Assembly: GCF_013416525.1 (NCBI RefSeq)
Contig: NZ_JACCEM010000003.1
Coordinates: 248,001-312,000 of the forward strand
Source of the DNA: Parapusillimonas granuli
GTDB lineage: Bacteria; Pseudomonadota; Gammaproteobacteria; Burkholderiales; Burkholderiaceae_B
Reading direction: 5' to 3'
Length of the DNA stretch: 64,000 bases
The notes beneath the pieces were generated by a model, which was given only the letters and a program-made list of their open reading frames with translations, was not told the DNA's origin and did no database searches. Position 1 is the first letter of the stretch. Each line of letters opens with the position of its first letter. Of the stretch, positions 41,995-50,497 are shown in pieces. The position numbers and the translations under genes are program-made.

Positions 41995-42744
41995 CTACAG
42001 GCCGCCGGTGCACTGCACGACGGTTCCCGTCATGTAGGACGCGGCGGGCGAGAGCAGCCACACGATGGTTTCGGCGATTTCCTCCGGGTTCGCCAGCCTG
42101 CCCATGGGTATCTTGGGCGCGATGCGCGCGGGCCGTTCGGGTTCGCCGGCCGTGGCATGGATTTCGGTCAGCGTGGAGCCGGGCGCCACCGCGCAGATGC
42201 GCACGCCGCTTGCGGCGACTTCCCGGGCGATGCCCAGGGTGAAGGTTTCCAGCGCGGCTTTGCTGGCCGCATAATGGACGTATTCGCCGGGGCTGCCGGT
42301 GCGCGCCGCGACGGACGACACATTGACGATGACGCCTTTGACGCCGTTGCGGGAGAACGACTGCAGCGCCGCTCGCGTGCATTGCATGGCGCCGAACACG
42401 TTCACCCTGAAGACGTTTTCGATGGTCTCGTCGGTGGTGTCGGAAAACGGGCCGATGGGGCCGGTGATGCCGGTGTTGTTGACCAGCGCGGTGAGCGGGC
42501 CCAGCGATTCTTCGGCGAGGACGAACATGCGCTGTATGTCTTCGGGGCGGCCGACGTCGCCTTGCACCGCAATGGCCCGCCGGCCGCGCCGCCTGACCGC
42601 CTCGGCCACTTGCAGGGCCGCCGCTTCGTTGCTGACGTAATTCACCGCAACGTCGAATCCTTCGCGCGCGGCCGCCAGGGCGGTGGCCGCGCCGATGCCG
42701 CGGCTGGCACCGGTTATCAGAACGGCTGGATTACGGGTGGTCAT
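41995..42744 (-). CDS. Short-chain dehydrogenase/reductase
   Basis: A 249-residue classical SDR: AVLITGASRGIGAATALAAA (8-27), NNTGITGPI, catalytic Ser in VNVSSVAARTG and Tyr-Lys in YVHYAASKAALE, and the C-terminal MTGTVVQCTGGL. YVSNEAAALQ after the second strand leaves cofactor preference open. It is 57 bases downstream of the TonB receptor on the same strand and could be the last gene of that operon or independent. Substrate unknown. Confidence 0.9.
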   Translation of the reverse strand: MTTRNPAVLITGASRGIGAATALAAAREGFDVAVNYVSNEAAALQVAEAVRRRGRRAIAVQGDVGRPEDIQRMFVLAEESLGPLTALVNNTGITGPIGPFSDTTDETIENVFRVNVFGAMQCTRAALQSFSRNGVKGVIVNVSSVAARTGSPGEYVHYAASKAALETFTLGIAREVAASGVRICAVAPGSTLTEIHATAGEPERPARIAPKIPMGRLANPEEIAETIVWLLSPAASYMTGTVVQCTGGL

Positions 42745-42801
42745 GGGGGTCTCCCGGTCTGGTGGGTAGTGGGACTATTCTAGTGGGTCCCGCCGCTCCC
42801 G

Positions 42802-44883
42802 TCAGAACTTGTAGCTCAACCCCGCGCTGAAACTACGCCCGTTCCCCGTCAAATAAGTAGGCATCGCGTCCGTCGCCCGGTCGCGAATGACGTAGCTGCT
42901 GGCATAAGTCTTGTCGGTGATGTTGTCGGCCGCAAGATAAGCGCTCCAGTGCTTGTCATGCTGGTAGACCACCCGGAACCCCAGCAAGGCATAAGAGTCC
43001 TGATCCGTGCCGCTGACATTGGCGTGGTTCGTCGGCGTCGAAGACGGAATCCAGCGCAGGTTCGGCCCCGCGCGCCAGCCGCCCACCCGGTACAGGACCT
43101 CCGCGCTGATCAGGTGCTTGGGCACGCCGGCGATGTGATTGCCATCGAACTCGCCGCCCCGGAAACGGAAATCGCTATAGGTATAGGCCACCCGGTAGTC
43201 GAACGCCCCCGCGCCGAAGCCCGGCAACGTCCCCCTCAGGCCCGCTTCTATGCCCTGATGCCGCGTGCGGCCGCGATAGTTGTACGTGCCGGCCGACGTC
43301 CCGTTGGCATTGCTCACGTGCATCAGCTCATCGCGCACGTTGCTGCGATACAGCGTCAACGACCAGTTGGCGGCATACTCGCCGCTGCCCAGCGCGCCGT
43401 CGCCGCCGATCTCAAAGGTCGTGGCGCGCTGCAGGTCCAGCCGTTGCGGCGCGGCGGGGGTCGAGGCCGAGATGATCTCCCAGTAGGTGGGAGCCTCGTT
43501 GCTGCGGCTCACGTTGGCGAACAGCCGCAAGGCATCGCTGGGCTTCCAGAGCACGCCGACCTTGGGGCTGGTGTAGGACCAGTCCTGGTTCAGCGAGATG
43601 CCGTTGTTGCGGTTGCGCGCGTCGCGTATGGCCTGGGTGTATTTCAGGTCGCCGACGAGGCTCAGCCGGTCGGTCAGGTGCCATTGCAGGCCCAGCACGG
43701 CGCTGCGGTTTTCCGCCTGGAGGTCATAGTCGGCCAGCTCGCGCAGGCGGCCGCCCTCGGGGCTCACGGCATGGAGCTCGCGGTCCATGTTGCTGCGGGC
43801 CCAGTCCAGCGCCACGCGGTAGTCCAGCGAGCTCAGCTTGCCCGCCAGCTGCCATTGCGCGCCGTACGTGTGGCCGGTGGTCGGGTAGGAGACTTCGGGG
43901 CTGGTGAAGGTGTCGTCTATATTCTGCCAGTACACCCCGAAAGTCTGGTTCAGGTCCTCGCCGCCCCAATAGCTTCGGTTGGCAAGCCGGACCTGGCGCG
44001 ACTTGCGGTTCGGGTCGCGCTTGTACACGTTGACCGGGTCGTTGGGGTAGTCGCCCATGACGCTGCGCGGGTCGCTTTCCATGCGGCTGCGCGGGATCAC
44101 GTTGGGGATGTCGAATTCCAGGTCCGTGTACGAAAAATAGGTCCGATTCTCGAAGCGTTCGCCGCGCACGCCGAAATTGCCCTGCACGCTGCTGCGCTCC
44201 GAACTGGAATGGTGCCGGTAGCCGTCGCTTTTGTCGTGGCTGACGCTCAGGCGGCCGTCCAGCCGGTCGCTTTCGAAGCCTTTGGCCGCGTACAGGCCCA
44301 GGCGGCCGAAGCTGCCGCCGTCCACGCTGATGCCGTCGCCCTGGGTGCCGGTCAGCGATTGCAGGTCCATTTCACCGCCCAGGGTGGTGGCCCCGGGCGA
44401 CAGCGCGTTGGCGCCGCGCCGGATGCTGATCAGCCGGCTGTTGCGCGGTTCCAGGAAGCCGATGACGAAAGAGCCGTCCGCTTCGTTCAGGGGCAGGCCG
44501 TCCTGCATCAGCAGCACGCCGCGATTCACCGGATTGCTCTGGATGCCCGAGCCGCGGATGTTCAGGCGGGGCTGGTCGATGCCGCCGAAGAATTCCTGCA
44601 CCACGATGCCGGGCTGGTAGTCCAGCGCGTCGCGCAGGGTGGCCAGCCGCGGCTCTTTCTGGGGCTCGACGAGATTCGTTCCGCCCGGCACGCGCTGCAG
44701 CTTGGCGGCTTCGGTGCGCGCGTTGGGTTGCAGCGGCGTGGCGCCGCCCTCGCCGATGACGCGCACGGGCGCCAGGGTGGAGACTTCTTGGGCCTGGGCG
44801 AGCGGCAGCCAGACGGCGCCCAGCGCGACGGCCAGGGCGATGCGTTGGAAAGCGGGCTTAGTGGGCATTTTTCGGTTTCTCAT
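42802..44883 (-). CDS. TonB-dependent outer-membrane receptor
   Basis: A 693-residue receptor. The signal peptide ends near LAQAQ (about residue 31; the methionine at residue 6 is an alternative start). The plug domain starts with VRVIGEGG and includes RDALDYQPGIVVQEFFGG, NIRGSGIQSNPVNRGVLLMQDGLP and FVIGFLEPR; the 22-strand barrel ends with the C-terminal aromatic SAGLSYKF. It brings a scarce ligand through the outer membrane using TonB energy. Its place after an ABC importer whose promoter carries a perfect Fur box points to an iron chelate or metal complex. Confidence 0.93.
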   Translation of the reverse strand: MRNRKMPTKPAFQRIALAVALGAVWLPLAQAQEVSTLAPVRVIGEGGATPLQPNARTEAAKLQRVPGGTNLVEPQKEPRLATLRDALDYQPGIVVQEFFGGIDQPRLNIRGSGIQSNPVNRGVLLMQDGLPLNEADGSFVIGFLEPRNSRLISIRRGANALSPGATTLGGEMDLQSLTGTQGDGISVDGGSFGRLGLYAAKGFESDRLDGRLSVSHDKSDGYRHHSSSERSSVQGNFGVRGERFENRTYFSYTDLEFDIPNVIPRSRMESDPRSVMGDYPNDPVNVYKRDPNRKSRQVRLANRSYWGGEDLNQTFGVYWQNIDDTFTSPEVSYPTTGHTYGAQWQLAGKLSSLDYRVALDWARSNMDRELHAVSPEGGRLRELADYDLQAENRSAVLGLQWHLTDRLSLVGDLKYTQAIRDARNRNNGISLNQDWSYTSPKVGVLWKPSDALRLFANVSRSNEAPTYWEIISASTPAAPQRLDLQRATTFEIGGDGALGSGEYAANWSLTLYRSNVRDELMHVSNANGTSAGTYNYRGRTRHQGIEAGLRGTLPGFGAGAFDYRVAYTYSDFRFRGGEFDGNHIAGVPKHLISAEVLYRVGGWRAGPNLRWIPSSTPTNHANVSGTDQDSYALLGFRVVYQHDKHWSAYLAADNITDKTYASSYVIRDRATDAMPTYLTGNGRSFSAGLSYKF

Positions 44884-44903
44884 CGAGGGTATGGAAATTT
44901 TTG

Positions 44904-45344
44904 TTACCAGTGCAGGTAGAACATGGCTTTGGCCAGCAGCACGATGCCGACCATATGACAGAAGACGCTCAGGTGGATGCGCTGGAAATGCACGGAATGC
45001 AGCTTGCCCTTCTTGCGCAGCGTCATGGCGGTGAAGAAGTGCCCCAGCACGCTCAGCGCCAGCACGATCTTTATCGTCAGCATCAGGCCCATGCTGCTTT
45101 CGAAGGGGTGCGCCAGCACGGCGCGGTGCTCCCAGGCCATGCCGATTCCGGCGCTGTACAGCACCAGCAGCACCCAGGGCATGAGCCCGCGCGCGCGGGT
45201 GCCGATGGCGATTTCCATGGTTCTCATGACGTCGCGGGGCACGTGCTTGCGCACGTTCTCCAGGATCAGCACTTCGAAGAAGACCGTGCCGATGAAAATC
45301 AGGGCCGCGAAGAGATGGAGGGTGAGAAGCAGAGCGTAGTTCAT
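44904..45344 (-). CDS. Small four-helix membrane protein (CopD-like)
   Basis: A 146-residue integral membrane protein with four predicted helices and several histidines at helix ends (LTLHLFAALIF, RKHVPRD, LSVLGHFFTAM, VHFQRIHLSVFCHMVGIVL). The spacing of histidines resembles small CopD/cytochrome-b-type haem or metal proteins, but no family can be named with confidence. It overlaps the ATPase gene's end by 4 bases and is followed 20 bases later by the TonB receptor, so it is a fixed part of this transport operon, perhaps a metal-reducing or energising subunit. Confidence 0.75.
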   Translation of the reverse strand: MNYALLLTLHLFAALIFIGTVFFEVLILENVRKHVPRDVMRTMEIAIGTRARGLMPWVLLVLYSAGIGMAWEHRAVLAHPFESSMGLMLTIKIVLALSVLGHFFTAMTLRKKGKLHSVHFQRIHLSVFCHMVGIVLLAKAMFYLHW

Positions 45345-46036
45345 TCGGATGCGTTGTCCTGGTTGAGTAAAATGTCGTGGAGATCGCGCGCGACGGAAGC
45401 GCGCATCTCTTGCGAGCCGTCGATGTCGAAATGGATCAGCCTGCCGTGCGAGATCAGGATGCAGCGGTCCACCATGTTGACCAGCTCCTGCGGGTGGTGG
45501 CTGATGCACAGCATGGCGGCGCCGGTGTCGCGCAGGCATTGCGTGCACAGTTCGCCGAGGTCGGCGCGCAGGGCGGGGTCCAGCGCGCTGAAGGGCTCGT
45601 CCAGCAGCAACAGGTCGGGCTGCAGCGCGAAGGCGCGCGCAAGCGCCGCGCGCTGCGCCATGCCGCCCGAAAGCTCCCGGGGCCAGGCATGGTGGTAGCC
45701 GTCCAGCCCCACTTTCCCCAGCCAATGGTCGGCCCTGGCGCGGGCCTGTTCCTTCCGGCTGCCCGCCGCGACCAGCGGGATCTCCACGTTCTCGCGGACG
45801 CGCCGCCAGGGCAGCAGCCTGGGCTCCTGGAAAACCAGCAAGGGGTGGCGGTAGCTGTTGATCACGGCGCCGCTGGTCGCCGGCAGCAGGCCGGCCGCCA
45901 TCTTGAGCAGCGAGCTCTTGCCCGCGCCGCTGGCGCCCAGCACGCCCACGCGTTCGCCGGGCTGCAGCCTGAAGCCCACGTTGTCCAGCACGCTTCGCTT
46001 CCCGAATTTCAGGGACACCTGTCGCAATTCGAGCAT
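45341..46036 (-). CDS. NitT/TauT-type ABC transporter ATPase
   Basis: A 231-residue ABC ATPase of the SsuB/TauB group. Walker A GASGAGKSS, Q-loop VFQEPRLLPW, signature LSGGMAQRAALARAFA, Walker B LLLLDEPFSALDP and H-loop CISHHPQEL are intact. It drives the permease encoded just upstream. In this family the usual loads are nitrate, sulfonates, taurine or thiamine precursors; here the genetic context suggests a metal complex. Confidence 0.92.
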   Translation of the reverse strand: MLELRQVSLKFGKRSVLDNVGFRLQPGERVGVLGASGAGKSSLLKMAAGLLPATSGAVINSYRHPLLVFQEPRLLPWRRVRENVEIPLVAAGSRKEQARARADHWLGKVGLDGYHHAWPRELSGGMAQRAALARAFALQPDLLLLDEPFSALDPALRADLGELCTQCLRDTGAAMLCISHHPQELVNMVDRCILISHGRLIHFDIDGSQEMRASVARDLHDILLNQDNASE

Positions 46037-46058
46037 GATCGCCGACCTCCTTTCCGCG

Positions 46059-46841
46059 CTAATTGGTGCTGGGCTCTTGCCATTGGGTGAGCCGGCGTTG
46101 GATGGGCTGGAGCAGCATGAATTCCAGCAGGGCCACCAGCAGCAGAGTCAGGATGACCCAGGCATAGAGCTCGCCGCTGTCGAACGTGCTGCGCGCATTG
46201 GCGATCGCATAGCCGGCGCCGCTCTCGGCGCCCAGCACTTCGGCCATGACCACCAGCCTGACGCCGCCGCACGTGGCGATCAGCAAGGCGGCGGTCAGCG
46301 GCGCCGCCAGGGCGGGCAGATACAGGTGCCGCAGCCTCAGCCACGGCCCATAGCGGTAGACGTGCGCCATCTCGATCAGCTGGCGGTCCACCAGCAGCAT
46401 GCCTTTGACGGTGTTGACGTACATTCCCGGCGCCATCATCAGGACGGTGATGAAGATCACCATGGGCGAGCCCAGGCCGAACCACAGCATGGCGAGCACG
46501 ACGACCACCACCGGCGGAATGGCCATGAGCAGCCAGCGCAGCGGTTCCAGCAGGCCGCGCAGCCGGGCGTAATGGCCGGCCAGCACGCCCAGAATGAAGC
46601 CCACGCTGCAGCCCAGGCCCACGCCGATGGCGATGCGTCCCAGCGACTGCCCGGCGTGGAACCAGAAATCGTCCCGGCCCAGCATGCCGCCGAGCGCGCG
46701 CAGCGCCTGCAGCGGCGTGGCCATCAGCAAGGGGCCCAGCAGCATGGCGGCGGCCTGCCAGCCGGCCAGCAGTATCAGCACGCCCACCGCGGACCAGGCG
46801 CGCGAGGTGCGCTGGGGCGCGCGCAGCATGGGCGTGCTCAT
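46059..46841 (-). CDS. NitT/TauT-type ABC transporter permease
   Basis: A 260-residue permease with six hydrophobic segments (VGVLILLAGWQAAAMLLG first) and the EAA loop region QLIEMAHVYRYGPWLRLRHL before LYLPALAAP. It begins with ATGA overlapping the stop of the binding-protein gene and precedes the ATPase by 22 bases, giving the order receptor-permease-ATPase. Confidence 0.9.
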   Translation of the reverse strand: MSTPMLRAPQRTSRAWSAVGVLILLAGWQAAAMLLGPLLMATPLQALRALGGMLGRDDFWFHAGQSLGRIAIGVGLGCSVGFILGVLAGHYARLRGLLEPLRWLLMAIPPVVVVVLAMLWFGLGSPMVIFITVLMMAPGMYVNTVKGMLLVDRQLIEMAHVYRYGPWLRLRHLYLPALAAPLTAALLIATCGGVRLVVMAEVLGAESGAGYAIANARSTFDSGELYAWVILTLLLVALLEFMLLQPIQRRLTQWQEPSTN

Positions 46842-47824
46842 GGGCCGTAGAACCCCGCGTCAGGCAGGCGGCCGCCCACCGCCTGGGGATTGGTCTTGGC
46901 CAGCAGGGTGTACAGGGCTTCGAGCTGCGGGCGCACGTCGCGGGCCGGGCGGCTGTCCAGCCGCGTGGCCTGGATGGCGCTTTCGACCGCGGGAACGGGC
47001 AGGTGCGGTATGTGGCGCTGGACCAGCTCCGCGCAGGGGCGGGCGTTCTGCTTGCACCAGGCGGCGGATTGCGCATAGGCGCGCTCGACCGCCTCGCTCA
47101 GGGCGATGTCGCCCGCGACATTGGAATTCGCCATGATGCCGGCTTGCGGCAGTTCGGCCTGGCCGGGGAAGTGCGCGCGCCAGGTGTCCTCCAGGCTTTC
47201 CACGCGGTACAGCGGCTCGCCGCCCTGCTGCTGGTTGCGGAACATCAGCAGGGAAGCGGTCGGCTCCACCAGCAGCACGTTCTTTCCCTGCCCGGTCAGC
47301 ATCAGCGCAATGGCGTCCTCGGCGCTGCGGGTGCGCCGCAGCTGCGGGGCGCGATCGCCGGCAAACTCGTCCCGGCCCAGCAGGGTGTCGAGCAACACGG
47401 AAGGAAGGTCGCGCTGGAAGGGAACCAGCAGCTCCCGCCCGGCAAGGTCCTGGAAGCGCTTGACGTCCGGGTCGCGGCTGACCAGCCACAAAATGCCCCA
47501 TACCGAGATGTTCAGCAGCCGGACCGGGTCGCCGCGATTGGCCATGAGGGCGGGCAGGTTGCTGGGGCTGGCGCTGAAATCGATTTCCTTCTTGGTGAGC
47601 AGAACCCGCAACTGGTCCGGGTTCTGCCAGAGCCGGAATTCGAGGCGATCGGTGAATTCCCGCAGGGCGCCCGATTCGACCATGTGCAGCAAAGGAAACG
47701 TCACCAGCGCCGTGGGGCCGGCCAGGGTGATTTTCTGATACTTGGCCGCCGCGTGCGCCGGGGCGAGCATGCAGGCGAATACCGCGAACAGAGCCGCGGC
47801 GAGCGTTTTTTTCATGGCTGTCAT
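46838..47824 (-). CDS. NitT/TauT-type ABC transporter binding protein
   Basis: A 328-residue periplasmic receptor from the ATG at 47824 (325 from the ATG at 47815); the open frame to 47857 would run over the Fur box and is rejected. The signal peptide MKKTLAAALFAVFACMLAPA ends near AHAAA. The mature protein is of the NMT1/SsuA fold: ITLAGPTALVTFPLLHMVES, LLTKKEIDFSASPSN, LLNISVWGILWLV and VLLVEPTASLLMF. It is the first gene of the Fur-box operon, feeding the permease and ATPase; the ligand is unknown. Confidence 0.87.
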   Translation of the reverse strand: MTAMKKTLAAALFAVFACMLAPAHAAAKYQKITLAGPTALVTFPLLHMVESGALREFTDRLEFRLWQNPDQLRVLLTKKEIDFSASPSNLPALMANRGDPVRLLNISVWGILWLVSRDPDVKRFQDLAGRELLVPFQRDLPSVLLDTLLGRDEFAGDRAPQLRRTRSAEDAIALMLTGQGKNVLLVEPTASLLMFRNQQQGGEPLYRVESLEDTWRAHFPGQAELPQAGIMANSNVAGDIALSEAVERAYAQSAAWCKQNARPCAELVQRHIPHLPVPAVESAIQATRLDSRPARDVRPQLEALYTLLAKTNPQAVGGRLPDAGFYGP

Positions 47825-47841
47825 CGCCCAGTGTTTTTGAA

Positions 47842-47856
47842 TGATAATGATTATCA
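47842..47856. promoter_or_regulatory. Perfect Fur box (7-1-7)
   Basis: TGATAAT-G-ATTATCA is an exact 7-1-7 inverted repeat, the core consensus of Fur operators. It lies 18 bases upstream of the ATG (47824) of the NitT/TauT binding-protein gene and 167 bases from the plus-strand dehydratase gene. A degenerate second copy (GCGAATCATT) follows at 47860-47869. It predicts iron repression of the whole minus-strand operon down to the TonB receptor. Confidence 0.85.
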
Positions 47857-48023
47857 ATTGCGAATCATTCCATTATTGCAGCCGATGATCCATGATGTAA
47901 ATCAAGAAATTTCACGGAAGCGCATTTTCGCGGGGGGCGCGCGTGCGGCGTCCAAAGGCGCTAAACTGCTTTCCCGGGAGAGGCGCCAAGCGTGCTGCGC
48001 CGATATCGAACCAAGGAGGCAAG

Positions 48024-49709
48024 ATGACCACGTCAAGACGGCTGCGCTCGGCCAACATTACGCAAGGGCCGGCCCGTGCGCCCAACCGCTCCATGTATTA
48101 CGCGCTGGGCTACAAGGAAGAAGACTTCGCCAAGCCCATGGTGGGCGTGGCCAACGGATACAGCACCATCACGCCGTGCAACAGCGGGCTGCAGAAGCTG
48201 GCGGACGCCGCGGTGGCCGCCATCACCGAGTCGGGCGGAAACGCCCAGGTGTTCGGGACGCCGACGATCTCGGACGGCATGGCCATGGGCACGGAAGGCA
48301 TGAAGTATTCGCTGGTGTCGCGGGAAGTCATCGCCGACTGCGTCGAGACCTGCGTGCAGGGCCAATGGATGGACGGCGTCGTCGTCATCGGCGGCTGCGA
48401 CAAGAACATGCCGGGCGGCATGATGGGCATGCTGCGCGCCAACGTGCCTTCCATCTACGTGTACGGAGGCACCATCCTGCCGGGCCGGCTCAACGGCAAG
48501 GATCTGAACATCGTCAGCGTGTTCGAGGCGGTGGGCGAGAACGCCGCCGGCCGGATGAGCGACCACGAGCTCAAGCAGATCGAGCTCCATGCGATTCCCG
48601 GGCCGGGTTCCTGTGGCGGCATGTATACGGCCAATACCATGAGCTCCGCGTTCGAGGCGCTGGGCATGAGCCTGCCTTATTCGTCCACCATGGCCAATGT
48701 GCACGACGAGAAAACGGAATCCGCCGCCGAGTCCGCGCGCGTGCTGCTCAAGGCCATCGAACTCGACCTCAAGCCGCGCGACATCGTCACGCGCGCATCC
48801 ATCGAGAACGCGGTCAGCGTCATCATGGCGACGGGCGGTTCCACCAACGCGGTGCTGCACATACTGGCCATCGCCCATGCCGCGGGGGTGGAGTGGACCA
48901 TCGACGACTTCGAGCGCGTGCGCAAGCGCGTGCCCGTCCTCTGCGACCTCAAGCCCAGCGGCCATTATCTCGCCGTCGATTTCCACAAGGCGGGCGGGGT
49001 GCCGCAGGTCATGAAGATCCTGCTCAACGCCGGCCTCATCAACGGCGACTGCATCACCATCACCGGCAAGACCGTGGCCGAAACCCTGGCCGGCGTCCCC
49101 GACACGCCCAGCAAGGATCAGAAGGTCATCTTCATGCCCGACCAGGCGCTGTACCCGCAAGGGCATCTGGCCATCCTGAAAGGCAATCTTTCTCCGGAAG
49201 GCGCCGTCGCCAAGATCACGGGCTTGAAGAATCCCGTCATCACCGGCCCGGCGCGCGTATTCGACGACGAGCAGTCCGCGCTGAAAGCCATCCTCGACGG
49301 CCGGATCGAGGCCGGGGACGTCATGGTGCTGCGCTACCTGGGGCCCAAGGGCGGGCCGGGCATGCCTGAAATGCTGGCGCCCACCGGCGCGCTGATCGGC
49401 GCCGGCCTGGGCGATTCGGTGGGCCTGATCACCGACGGCCGGTTCTCCGGCGGGACCTGGGGCATGGTGGTGGGGCATGTGGCGCCCGAAGCGGCGGTGG
49501 GCGGCAACATCGCCCTGGTCAAGGAAGGCGATTCCATCACCATCGACGCCCATCGGCTGCTGCTGCAGGTGAACGTGTCCGACGAAGAGCTCGCCGCCAG
49601 GCGGGCGGAATGGAAGGCGCCGGCGCCGCGCTACACCCGCGGCGTGCAGGCCAAGTTCGCCTTCAACGCATCCACCGCAAGCACCGGGGCGGTGCTGGAC
49701 CGCTTCTAG
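48024..49709 (+). CDS. ilvD: Dihydroxy-acid dehydratase, [2Fe-2S] plant/archaeal-like class
   Basis: A 561-residue IlvD/Edd-family dehydratase, 60 residues shorter than the copy at 40097. All three iron-sulfur cysteines of the oxygen-stable 2Fe-2S class are seen: [24 protein letters not shown] and [14 protein letters not shown]. The start at 48024 has AAGGAGG 7 bases upstream. It could be the aerobic branched-chain biosynthetic enzyme or a sugar-acid dehydratase of the same family; the [20 protein letters not shown] motif favours true dihydroxy-acid dehydratase. It is followed 7 bases later by a TauE/SafE gene. Confidence 0.92.
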   Translation: MTTSRRLRSANITQGPARAPNRSMYYALGYKEEDFAKPMVGVANGYSTITPCNSGLQKLADAAVAAITESGGNAQVFGTPTISDGMAMGTEGMKYSLVSREVIADCVETCVQGQWMDGVVVIGGCDKNMPGGMMGMLRANVPSIYVYGGTILPGRLNGKDLNIVSVFEAVGENAAGRMSDHELKQIELHAIPGPGSCGGMYTANTMSSAFEALGMSLPYSSTMANVHDEKTESAAESARVLLKAIELDLKPRDIVTRASIENAVSVIMATGGSTNAVLHILAIAHAAGVEWTIDDFERVRKRVPVLCDLKPSGHYLAVDFHKAGGVPQVMKILLNAGLINGDCITITGKTVAETLAGVPDTPSKDQKVIFMPDQALYPQGHLAILKGNLSPEGAVAKITGLKNPVITGPARVFDDEQSALKAILDGRIEAGDVMVLRYLGPKGGPGMPEMLAPTGALIGAGLGDSVGLITDGRFSGGTWGMVVGHVAPEAAVGGNIALVKEGDSITIDAHRLLLQVNVSDEELAARRAEWKAPAPRYTRGVQAKFAFNASTASTGAVLDRF

Positions 49710-49716
49710 GATACCC

Positions 49717-50460
49717 ATGCCGCTCGGGCTGCTGTCTCTGATCGCCGTGTCGGTGCTGGGCACCTCCTTCCTGTCGGGGGTCTTCGGCATGGCGGGCGGC
49801 ATGGTGCTCATGGGGGTGCTCGTGGCGTTCCTGCCGGTGGCGGCCGCCATGATCGTCCACGGCACCGCCCAGATGACCTCCAACGGATGGCGCGCGTTCC
49901 TGTGGCGCCGCCATATCGATTTCAGGATATTCCGCGGCTATTGCGTGGGCCTGGCGCTGGCCTCGGTCGTGTTCATTTTCCTGGGATTCGTCCCCGACCG
50001 CGCCCTGGTATTGATCGTCCTGGGCGCGCTGCCGTTCATCGCCATGCTGATCCCGGCTCGCCACGTGCCCCAGGCGACCTCGCGCTTCGGCGCCGAAGTC
50101 TGCGGCCTGCTGAACACCGCCCTGCAGTTCATCGCCGGTGTGTCCGGCCCCTTGCTGGACGTTTTTTTCGTCCGGACCAATATGGACAGGCGCGCCGTCG
50201 TGGCCACCAAGGCCGCCTGCCAGACGGTGTCGCACATGGCCAAGCTGGTGTATTTCAGCCGCGCCGCCGGCGGCGGGGACACGCTGGAAGCCATGATGCT
50301 GGCCGTGGTGATCACCATGGCCGTGCTGGGCACCAGCCTCAGCAAATTCGTCCTCGAACGGATGACGGACCATCAGTTCCGCCGCTGGACCCAGGGTCTG
50401 CTGCTGGTGATAGGCGCCGCATACCTGACGCAGGGCTTTTACGTCTTGTGGAGTCGCTGA
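49717..50460 (+). CDS. TauE/SafE family anion exporter-like membrane protein
   Basis: A 247-residue protein with about seven to eight hydrophobic segments and the family start GLLSLIAVSVLGTSFLSGVF followed by GMAGGMVLMGVLVAFLPV; the second repeat has AGVSGPLLDVFFVRTNMDRR. TauE/SafE proteins move sulfite, sulfonates or other small anions across the inner membrane. It lies 7 bases behind the dehydratase, so the two are cotranscribed, which may mean export or uptake of an organic anion related to that enzyme. Confidence 0.87.
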   Translation: MPLGLLSLIAVSVLGTSFLSGVFGMAGGMVLMGVLVAFLPVAAAMIVHGTAQMTSNGWRAFLWRRHIDFRIFRGYCVGLALASVVFIFLGFVPDRALVLIVLGALPFIAMLIPARHVPQATSRFGAEVCGLLNTALQFIAGVSGPLLDVFFVRTNMDRRAVVATKAACQTVSHMAKLVYFSRAAGGGDTLEAMMLAVVITMAVLGTSLSKFVLERMTDHQFRRWTQGLLLVIGAAYLTQGFYVLWSR

Positions 50461-50497
50461 CCGGCCGGTGCCGCCTGCCTTTCAACCTTGACGGGCC

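Noticed and set aside
42949-44919. A 656-codon plus-strand frame opposite the TonB receptor
   Set aside because: Shadow of the receptor gene; no family signature and no ribosome site.
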